Program-made: the position numbers and the translations under genes | DNA from: Lentisphaeria bacterium | GTDB lineage: Bacteria; Verrucomicrobiota; Lentisphaeria; Oligosphaerales; Oligosphaeraceae | DNA length: 10,817 bases | Assembly: GCA_016302725.1 (NCBI GenBank) | Contig: JAEDNB010000060.1 | Span: forward strand, 1 to 10,817 | Direction: 5' to 3' | Part shown: positions 1-5,978 of the stretch, piece after piece | Position numbering within the stretch: the stretch's first letter is position 1 | Layout: each line of letters opens with the position of its first letter | Notes under the pieces: model-generated | Seen by the model: only the letters and a program-made list of their open reading frames with translations | Told to the model about the DNA's origin: nothing | The model's database searches: none

Positions 1-36
1 AGGAACGGCAAAATTTTTTACACTTCTATTACTTCT

Positions 37-786
37 TTATCGCACATCAGCAAAGGTGCAGGGAATGTCGTGGAGTCCCTTCAGGGAGTAGATGAGCTTT
101 TTGCCGTGAGGCTGGAGGGCGTCCAGGATCTCCCGGGCGCCCTCCAGGGGGGAGAGCGCGCGGGTGGGGTCGCCAGGGGAGCGCAATCCGGGGGAGTGGT
201 AGGGCATGAAGCAGTTGAAATCGGAATCCAGGAGGAGTTCCAGGTCGTTTTCGTCGTGGAAATGGGAGAGGAAGAGTCCGATGGGAAGGAAGGGGGTGCC
301 GTCCACCAGGGTGCGTCCCAGGGAGTCGATGGTGGTGGTTCCCGGAGGGGGGGCGTAGTCCTGGGGGAGGATTAGGAGTTGTTGCTGGAGGGTCTGGAGG
401 GGGCCCTGGTCTTCCTTTTCCCGTTCCAGGAGCATGGCGGTGAGGGTGGCCCTGCCCGGAGGCATGGGGGGGAGGGGGAATCGTGCCTCGTGTCCATCCC
501 ATTCCAGGGTTTCCTGGTGGAAATTTCCCTTGGGGTCGGTGAGGGAGATCTGCAGGAGGTAATCCCCGTAGGGGTTCTTTCCCCTGGGGGTTTTCATCTG
601 GCAGATGTTGAAGCGGAGGAATCCGGCCTGTGGGGGGATGGTTCCCTGGGTGGGGTAGACCAGTGCGATTTCCGGGGGGGCCTGGGTGAAGCGCCTGCGC
701 AGGGCTTCCAGAAAGTCTGCGCGGTAGACGGCGGTGGCCAGGAGGAAAAGGAGGAGGGGGAGGACCAGGGAACCAATGCGTTTCAT
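37..786 (-). CDS. Exported protein of unknown function with a truncated TIM-barrel start
   Basis: The 249-residue protein starts with a basic residue pair and a hydrophobic stretch (about residues 5-20), which reads as a signal peptide or membrane anchor with no clear cleavage site. Residues about 36-142 are rich in predicted beta strands and may form an Ig-like or jelly-roll domain. From about 155 the pattern changes: a 'GRTLVDGTPFLPIGLF' segment, then FNCFMPYH (190-197) and KKLIYSLKG (229-237). This resembles the first three strands of a TIM barrel, as in exported glycoside-hydrolase-like proteins whose catalytic domain opens with a 'ffPiGly' strand. A full barrel needs eight strands, so the protein looks cut short, and the stop falls just where the DNA becomes AT-rich. 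It lies 34 nt downstream of tgt on the same strand and may be the last operon gene. No clear Shine-Dalgarno sequence precedes the ATG. The exact family and function are unknown; a glycoside-hydrolase relationship is inference. Confidence 0.7.
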   Translation of the reverse strand: MKRIGSLVLPLLLFLLATAVYRADFLEALRRRFTQAPPEIALVYPTQGTIPPQAGFLRFNICQMKTPRGKNPYGDYLLQISLTDPKGNFHQETLEWDGHEARFPLPPMPPGRATLTAMLLEREKEDQGPLQTLQQQLLILPQDYAPPPGTTTIDSLGRTLVDGTPFLPIGLFLSHFHDENDLELLLDSDFNCFMPYHSPGLRSPGDPTRALSPLEGAREILDALQPHGKKLIYSLKGLHDIPCTFADVR

Positions 787-820
787 GTCGTGCGGGGAGG
801 GGGCGTGTCGGAGGAGTGAG

Positions 821-1957
821 TCAGCAGGGGGTGGGTGGGTTCTTGGGGCGGGCTTCAGGGTAGAGTTCCAGGATTTGGCGGGCGAACTGCGGGAAGGTGC
901 CTTGTTCCAGGTGGAGGCGCGCCTGCCGGGTGAGCTCCAGGAAGAAGTGGAGGTTGTGGATGGTCATGAGCCTGGCGCCCAGGATTTCGCCGGTGTGGAG
1001 CAAATGGCGCACATAGGCCTTGGTGTGGTGCTGGCAGGTGTAGCAGGTGCATCCCTCCTGGATGGGGGAGAAGTCCTCCTGGTAGCGGGCCGCCTTCACG
1101 GGAATGGTGCCCTGGAGGGTGTAGGCGCTGCCGTTCCTGCCCATGCGGGTGGGCAGCACGCAGTCGAACATGTCGATGCCGTGTAGGATGCCCAGGATGA
1201 TCTGCCTGGGGGTGCCCACCCCCATGAGATAGTGGGGCTTGGCGGGGGGGAGGACGGGGGCGCAGTAACGTAGGGCGTCCACCATGAGGGCCTCCGTCTC
1301 CCCCACGGAGACCCCGCCCACCGCAATGCCGTCGAAATCCAGTTTTTCCAGTTCCCGGACGGCCCGTTCCCGCAGGTCCTGGTAGACGCTGCCCTGGGCG
1401 ATGCCGAAGACCAGCTGCCCTTCCGCCCGGGGCTGTTCCCTGCACTGGGCGGCCCAGCGCAGGGTGAGGTCCAGGGACTTTTCGGCCTCCTGGTGGGTGG
1501 CGGGCCAGGGGGTGCATTCATCGAAGCACATGGCCACGTCGGAGCCCAGGGTGCGCTGGATGGCCATGGATTCCCTGGGGCCCATGAAGAGGGGGCGTCC
1601 ATCCAGGTGGGATTGGAAGCGAACCCCGTCGGGGGTGATTTTCCGGAGCTTGGCCAGGGAGAAGACCTGGAATCCCCCGGAATCGGTGAGGATGGCCCGG
1701 TCCCAGCCCATGAAACGGTGGAGGCCCCCTGCCTTGGCCATCAGCTCCATGCCCGGGCGGAGGTTGAGGTGATAGGTGTTCCCCAGGATGATCTGGGCAC
1801 CCAGTTCCTGGAGCTCACGGTTGGCCATGGCCTTGACCGTGGCCTGGGTTCCCACGGGCATGAAGATGGGGGTCTCCACGTCCCCGTGGGCCGTATGGAG
1901 CCTGCCCCGCCGGGCCTTGCTGCCCGGGTCTGCCTTCAGCACTTCAAAGACGGACAT
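821..1957 (-). CDS. tgt: Queuine tRNA-ribosyltransferase (tRNA-guanine transglycosylase)
   Basis: Tgt exchanges the wobble guanine of GUN-anticodon tRNAs (Asp, Asn, His, Tyr) for the queuosine precursor preQ1 in the cytoplasm. The 378-residue length is normal for the bacterial enzyme. Visible signatures are the DSGGFQ motif with the general acid/base Asp at residue 92, GIAQGSVY (185-192) and GGVSVGE (214-220) of the base pocket, and FDCVLPTR with the nucleophilic Asp at 265. The zinc site is Cys303, Cys305, Cys308 and His334. All key residues are present, so the enzyme should be active. The ATG lies 3 nt after the ftsY stop. A GGAGGAG stretch inside the end of ftsY sits about 9 nt upstream of the ATG and is the best Shine-Dalgarno candidate in the operon, consistent with translational coupling to ftsY. 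Confidence 0.97.
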   Translation of the reverse strand: MSVFEVLKADPGSKARRGRLHTAHGDVETPIFMPVGTQATVKAMANRELQELGAQIILGNTYHLNLRPGMELMAKAGGLHRFMGWDRAILTDSGGFQVFSLAKLRKITPDGVRFQSHLDGRPLFMGPRESMAIQRTLGSDVAMCFDECTPWPATHQEAEKSLDLTLRWAAQCREQPRAEGQLVFGIAQGSVYQDLRERAVRELEKLDFDGIAVGGVSVGETEALMVDALRYCAPVLPPAKPHYLMGVGTPRQIILGILHGIDMFDCVLPTRMGRNGSAYTLQGTIPVKAARYQEDFSPIQEGCTCYTCQHHTKAYVRHLLHTGEILGARLMTIHNLHFFLELTRQARLHLEQGTFPQFARQILELYPEARPKNPPTPC

Positions 1958-1960
1958 GGG

Positions 1961-2890
1961 CTAGGTCTCCTCCGGGGCCTGGAAGAGGGCTTGGGTGAAC
2001 TCCTGGGCCTGGAAAGGCTGGAGGTCGTCCAGGGTCTCCCCCAGGCCGACGAAGCGCACGGGGTAGCCCAGTTCCTTGCGGATGGCCACTACCACGCCGC
2101 CCCGCCCGGTGCCGTCCAACTTGGTGAGGACAAGCCCGGTGATGGGGAAGAGTTTGCCGAATTCCCGGGCCTGGACCAGGGCGTTGGAGCCAATGGAGGA
2201 ATCCACGGTCAGCCAGATTTCATGGGGTGCGTCAGGCAGGGCCTTGCCGGCAATGCGGCGCACCTTCTCCAATTCCGCCATCAGGTCTCCACGGGTGTGC
2301 TGGCGCCCGGCGGTGTCGATGATGACGTAGTCCGCCTTCTGGCGGATTCCCGCCTTGATGGCGTCAAAGGCCACCGCGGCGGAGTCCCCCCCCAGTTTCC
2401 CCTCCACCACGGGACACTCCAGGCGCCTGGCCCAAATCTGGAGCTGGGTGGCGCCGGCGGCCCGGAAGGTGTCCCCGGCCCCCAGGACCACTTTCTTCCC
2501 CTGGGAGAGGAAATGGTGGGCCAACTTGGCGATGGAGGTGGTCTTGCCGGAGCCATTGACCCCCACCATGAGAATCACCGTGGGGCCGTCGGGATTCCGG
2601 TGGAGGGGGGGGACGGAGGGTTCGTCCAGGATGGCCAGGATCTTTTCGGCGCAGGCGGCGTTGATGTCTGCGCCGGTGGAGATTTTCCCCCGGTCGTAGC
2701 GGTCCTTGAGGTCATCCAGGAGTTCCTTGGTGACGGCGGGGCCCAGGTCTGTGGCGATGAGTGTCTGCTCCAAGGACTTGTAGGTCTTCTCGTCCCAGGC
2801 CTTCACGTCGGTGAAGAGGGAGGAGATTCCCCGCTGGAGGGCGGTGGTGGTCTTCTGGAGGCCCTTTTTGAAGAGGCTGAAGAGGGACAT
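1961..2890 (-). CDS. ftsY: Signal recognition particle receptor FtsY
   Basis: FtsY is the membrane-associated SRP GTPase that docks ribosome-nascent chain complexes onto the Sec translocon. The 309-residue protein has a short amphipathic, basic N-terminus (MSLFSLFKKG) in place of the long acidic A domain of E. coli, then a helical N domain to about residue 90 and the G domain. Motifs are G1 GVNGSGKTTS (110-119), DTFRAAGATQL (140-150), G3 DTAGR (192-196) and G4 TKLDGT (256-261). The C-terminal 'GYPVRFVGLGETLDDLQPF' is typical of FtsY rather than Ffh, and there is no M domain. A small oddity is Gln197 after DTAGR, where Leu is usual. The ATG follows the nusB stop by 28 nt; the leader is C-rich with no Shine-Dalgarno sequence. 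Confidence 0.97.
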   Translation of the reverse strand: MSLFSLFKKGLQKTTTALQRGISSLFTDVKAWDEKTYKSLEQTLIATDLGPAVTKELLDDLKDRYDRGKISTGADINAACAEKILAILDEPSVPPLHRNPDGPTVILMVGVNGSGKTTSIAKLAHHFLSQGKKVVLGAGDTFRAAGATQLQIWARRLECPVVEGKLGGDSAAVAFDAIKAGIRQKADYVIIDTAGRQHTRGDLMAELEKVRRIAGKALPDAPHEIWLTVDSSIGSNALVQAREFGKLFPITGLVLTKLDGTGRGGVVVAIRKELGYPVRFVGLGETLDDLQPFQAQEFTQALFQAPEET

Positions 2891-2918
2891 TCTGGGGAGT
2901 TTGTTGGGGAGGGTGCGT

Positions 2919-3515
2919 CTATTCCTCGGCCGTGGGGGTGCCCAGGGTGAAGGAGCGCGGGGCGTGGGTCTTCCGGATTTGGTCCAGGACGCCGTTGACG
3001 AAGCGCCAGGAGTCCTTTTGGCCGAAGGCGTGGGCCAGGTCCACGGCCTCGTTGATGGCGATGGCGGGGGAGACGGAGGGCTGGGTGAAGAGCATCTCGT
3101 AGGCGGCCAGGCGCAGGATGTTGCGGTCTACCAGGCTGATGCGGGAGAGGGGCCAGTTCTTGGCGGCGGCGGCGATGGCGGCGTCCAGGGCTTCCCGGTT
3201 TTTCCGCACCCCCTCCGTGAGTTTTCTGGCGTGGGACCAGGACTTGCGCAGGATTGACCTGGGCATGGGGCGCTTCCCCATTTCCCGCTCCTCGTCGTCG
3301 AGTTGTTCCTGGGCGATGATGTCCAGGAAATGGTCCAGGGCTTCAGGGAGCGGCTCCGTCCAGCCCAGGTTGGTTTCCAGGGCATAGAGGAGTTGGAGGG
3401 CTTGCCGTCGGCTGTTGGTGCGCTGGAGGCGGAAGGAGCGGGGGAGGGTGTCCCTCAGCTGCTGTCCCTCTCCTTCCCGTCGCGGGGGGGTGGCGCTAGG
3501 CGTGGTGGAGTCCAT
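2919..3515 (-). CDS. nusB: Transcription antitermination factor NusB
   Basis: NusB binds boxA RNA with NusE (ribosomal protein S10) and supports antitermination, mainly on rRNA operons. The helical core runs from about residue 33 to 182. It shows the N-terminal 'RRQALQLLYALE' helix, NWPLSRISLVDRNILRLAAYE (120-140), INEAVDLA (154-161) and FVNGVLD (172-178), all classical NusB signatures. At 198 residues it is longer than the usual roughly 140, with a basic, Pro/Ser/Thr-rich N-terminal extension of about 30 residues, an acidic insert near 70-90, and a short C-terminal tail after 182. The start at 3515 is only 9 nt after the ribH stop and has an AGGGG stretch about 6 nt upstream. A later start would remove the extension, but no internal ATG lies before the core. 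The gene sits between ribH and ftsY, a common arrangement for ribH-nusB. Confidence 0.94.
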   Translation of the reverse strand: MDSTTPSATPPRREGEGQQLRDTLPRSFRLQRTNSRRQALQLLYALETNLGWTEPLPEALDHFLDIIAQEQLDDEEREMGKRPMPRSILRKSWSHARKLTEGVRKNREALDAAIAAAAKNWPLSRISLVDRNILRLAAYEMLFTQPSVSPAIAINEAVDLAHAFGQKDSWRFVNGVLDQIRKTHAPRSFTLGTPTAEE

Positions 3516-3524
3516 GGTCGTCCC

Positions 3525-4025
3525 CTAGCGTTGCCGCTTTTCCTTGCCGTCGGGGAGGCATTTCAGGAGATTGGCCATTTCGATGGCGGTGACGGCGGCG
3601 CTGGCGCCCCGGTTGCCCGCCTTGCTTCCGCTGCGCTCGATGGCCTGTTCGATGTTTTCCGTGGTGACCACGCCGTAGACCACGGGGATTCCGGTGGCCA
3701 GGGAGATTTGGGAGTATGCCTTGGAGACCTCGGCGTTGATCATGGAGGCGTGCTGGGTGGCGCCCTGGATGACCACCCCCAGGCCGATGAGGGCGTCGTA
3801 TTTTCCGGAGAGGGCCATCTTCTGGATGACGAGGGGGGTCTCGAAGGAGCCGGGCACCCAGGCCACGGTGATGTCCTCGGGGGCGGCCCCGTGGCGGATG
3901 AGGGCGTCCTCCGCGCCGGAGAGGAGTTGTTCCACGAAGATGCTGTTGAAGCGGGCGCAGACGATGCCGATTTTCAGTCCATTGGCGTTGAGTTTGCCTT
4001 CCAGGACATGGGGGATGCTGGTCAT
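3525..4025 (-). CDS. ribH: 6,7-dimethyl-8-ribityllumazine synthase
   Basis: RibH condenses 5-amino-6-ribitylaminouracil with 3,4-dihydroxy-2-butanone 4-phosphate to make lumazine, the penultimate step of riboflavin synthesis; the family usually forms pentamers or icosahedral capsids. From the ATG at 4025 the protein has 166 residues, close to the usual 155. Visible are the substrate-stacking ARFN (24-27), GSFE (59-62), GVVIQGATQH with the catalytic His92, PVVYGVVTTENIEQAIER (114-131) and GSKAGNRG (133-140). The VIQGATQ loop departs slightly from the common VIRGxTxH by having Gln in place of Arg. The reading frame extends upstream to a GTG at 4064, but ATG 4025 is preferred because homology begins just after it and a GGAG lies about 9 nt upstream. 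It lies 85 nt downstream of ribBA and 9 nt upstream of nusB, consistent with one operon. Confidence 0.95.
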   Translation of the reverse strand: MTSIPHVLEGKLNANGLKIGIVCARFNSIFVEQLLSGAEDALIRHGAAPEDITVAWVPGSFETPLVIQKMALSGKYDALIGLGVVIQGATQHASMINAEVSKAYSQISLATGIPVVYGVVTTENIEQAIERSGSKAGNRGASAAVTAIEMANLLKCLPDGKEKRQR

Positions 4026-4110
4026 GGGGGGAGTCTCCAGGGAGCCGGGCGCGGCTTGGCGCACCGGGCGTTGGCGTGTTGGGTTCAGGGGAAGACGGAG
4101 GGAGGGGGGG

Positions 4111-5298
4111 CTACAGGAGGTGTTCCATGCGGTCCCTTTTGGTTTCCAGGTATTTGCGGTCGTGGTCGTTGGCCTCCATGACCAGGGGGACGCGCCCGGT
4201 CACTTCCAGGCCATATCCGGAGAGGCCGGCGATTTTGCGGGGGTTGTTGGTGAGCAGCCGGATGCTTTTCACGCCCAGGTGGCGGAGGATTTCGGCGCCC
4301 AGTCCGTATTCCCGCAGGTCGGGGGCGAAGCCAAGGCGCACATTGGCATCCACGGTGTCCAGCCCCCGTTCCTGGAGGTGGTATGCGTGGAGTTTGTTGG
4401 CCAGCCCGATGCCCCGGCCCTCCTGGCGCATATAGACCAGGAGTCCGCACTCCTCCCGGGCGATTTTCCGAAGGGCGGTGTCCAGTTGGCTGCCGCAGTC
4501 GCACCGGCAGGAGTGGAAGACGTCTCCCGTGAGGCATTCGCTGTGGACGCGGCAGAGGACGTTTTCCTTGCCAGCCACCGTCCCCCGCACCAGGGCCAGG
4601 TGCTCCTGGCCGGTGGTCTTGGCGCGGAAGCAGTGGAGGGTGAATTCCCCGTAGTCAGTGGGGAGGTTGACGGTCTCCACCAGTTCCACCATCCGCTCGT
4701 TTTGCCGACGGAAGGCGATGATGTCCGCCACGGTTCCCATCTTCAGGCCGTGCTTTTGGGCGAAGAGGCGGAGGTCGGGCATGCGCGCCATGGTGCCGTC
4801 GGGGTTCATGATTTCGCAGATGGCGGCGGCGGGGGTGAGGCCGGCCAGGTGGAGCAGGTCCAGGGAGGCCTCCGTGTGTCCGGCGCGGACCAGGGTGCCG
4901 CCGGGACGCGCCATGAGGGGGAAGACGTGCCCCGGGGAGTGGAAGGCGTCCCCCAGGGCACGGGGGTCCGCCAGGGTGCGGATGGTCTTGGCCCGGTCCT
5001 GGGCGCTGATGCCGGTGGTGGTGTCCTGGTTGGCGTCCACGCTGATGGTGAAGCAGGTGCCCAGGGGGTCGGTGTTCCGGGTCATTTCATTGAGCCCCAG
5101 TTCCAGGGCGCGTTCCCGGGTGATGGGGGCGCAGAGGAGGCCCCGGGCATGGGTGACCATGAAATTGACGGTCTCGGGGGTGATGAGTTCTGCGGCCGCC
5201 ACAAGGTCGCCCTCGTTTTCCCGGCCTTCGTCATCGGTGATGATGATCATCCGGCCCTGGCGGAGTTCCTGGAGGAGTTCTTCGATGGGAGTGAACAT
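4111..5298 (-). CDS. ribBA: Bifunctional 3,4-dihydroxy-2-butanone 4-phosphate synthase / GTP cyclohydrolase II
   Basis: This 395-residue enzyme makes both riboflavin precursors. The N-terminal RibB domain (about 1-205) converts ribulose 5-phosphate to 3,4-dihydroxy-2-butanone 4-phosphate. It has the acidic DDEGRENEGD loop (22-31) that binds Mg and substrate, SPGHVFPL (121-128) and RAGHTEA (138-144). The C-terminal RibA domain (about 206-395) opens GTP to the diaminopyrimidine. It shows HSECLTGDVFHSCRCDCG, with zinc ligands Cys255, Cys266 and Cys268, then QEGRGIGLANK (292-302), and LLTNNPRK (348-355). All key residues are present in both halves, so both activities are expected. The frame is open for about 900 nt upstream of ATG 5298, but that part is the out-of-frame shadow of the nitroreductase and MlaA genes; homology starts at MFTPIEELL. 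The leader is C-rich and lacks a Shine-Dalgarno sequence. ribH follows directly. Confidence 0.97.
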   Translation of the reverse strand: MFTPIEELLQELRQGRMIIITDDEGRENEGDLVAAAELITPETVNFMVTHARGLLCAPITRERALELGLNEMTRNTDPLGTCFTISVDANQDTTTGISAQDRAKTIRTLADPRALGDAFHSPGHVFPLMARPGGTLVRAGHTEASLDLLHLAGLTPAAAICEIMNPDGTMARMPDLRLFAQKHGLKMGTVADIIAFRRQNERMVELVETVNLPTDYGEFTLHCFRAKTTGQEHLALVRGTVAGKENVLCRVHSECLTGDVFHSCRCDCGSQLDTALRKIAREECGLLVYMRQEGRGIGLANKLHAYHLQERGLDTVDANVRLGFAPDLREYGLGAEILRHLGVKSIRLLTNNPRKIAGLSGYGLEVTGRVPLVMEANDHDRKYLETKRDRMEHLL

Positions 5299-5339
5299 GG
5301 GTGTGGGAGGGGGGACGGGGTCCGGCGTCGGGTGGGGGG

Positions 5340-5963
5340 TCAGCGGGCGGGGAAGCCGACCACCATGGTGAGGAAGGGGACTTGGCCCTGGGGAAGCTGG
5401 AGGGCCTTGGCCAGGGCATCCGCCTGGAGGGAGCCGCAGCAGACCGTCCCCAGGCCCTGGGCCGCGCAGTAGAGGTAGATGTCCTGGCAGATGGCGCCGG
5501 CCTCCACCCCCAGGTAGAAGGCGGCCTTCTCGGGGGTTGCGCCCAGATCGTCGAAGACCTTTGCGTTGCCCACCAGGAGGATGGCGGTGCCCGCCGCGGG
5601 GCCGAGGCGTCCGCTGCCGTCCGCCAGGGGGAGGAGGTTTTTGGGGGAGACCTGGTCCAGCCGATGCTCCTTGGGCAGGTAGAGGGAGGCGCCATCCTGG
5701 GTGAGGACGTAGAGGGAGAAGGCGTGGCGGTTCAGGGCGGCGGGGACGGTGAGTTTGCCGTCGGGGCGGTTGACGCCATAGGCCGCCCACAGCAGCTGGG
5801 AGAGTTGCTGGGCGGGGAGGGGCTTTCCGGTGAAGTTGCGGATGGTCTGCCGGTTCTGGAGGGCCTTGCCCAGTCCGTCCTCCAGGGCGGGGGCGGGCAG
5901 GGGGGATGCGGCGGCCAGGGAGAGCAGGCCCAGGAGGGCCAGGAGGGGGAGGGTGGTGCGCAT
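5340..5963 (-). CDS. Exported nitroreductase-family flavoprotein (SagB-type)
   Basis: The 207-residue protein belongs to the FMN-dependent nitroreductase fold. Signs are 'NRQTIRNF' (37-44), the counterpart of the RRSxR FMN-phosphate motif; LSQLLWAAYGVNRPDGKLTVPAA (54-76), typical of the SagB-like/thiazole-oxidase-type branch; GVEAGAICQDIYLYCAAQGLGTV (152-174), the helix and loop that contact FMN and form the dimer; and a terminal VVGFPAR. A Sec-type signal peptide is evident: a basic start, a hydrophobic run at about 5-19, then AAAS/SPLPA, so the enzyme should act in the periplasm. The substrate cannot be told from sequence; related exported proteins are known only as generic oxidoreductases. 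It is 41 nt upstream of ribBA and 15 nt downstream of the MlaA-hydrolase gene, so it is probably co-transcribed with riboflavin genes, which fits a flavin user. The ATG is preceded by CACCCC with no Shine-Dalgarno sequence. Confidence 0.88.
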   Translation of the reverse strand: MRTTLPLLALLGLLSLAAASPLPAPALEDGLGKALQNRQTIRNFTGKPLPAQQLSQLLWAAYGVNRPDGKLTVPAALNRHAFSLYVLTQDGASLYLPKEHRLDQVSPKNLLPLADGSGRLGPAAGTAILLVGNAKVFDDLGATPEKAAFYLGVEAGAICQDIYLYCAAQGLGTVCCGSLQADALAKALQLPQGQVPFLTMVVGFPAR

Positions 5964-5978
5964 GGGGTGTTGGCTTGG

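Noticed and set aside
1493..2950. A 485-codon plus-strand open frame opposite tgt and ftsY
   Set aside because: It overlaps two certain genes in antisense and has no domain-like motif; a compositional shadow.
4026..4064. Longer ribH start at GTG 4064
   Set aside because: The extra 13 residues lack family similarity, while ATG 4025 has a GGAG at a plausible distance and gives the usual length.
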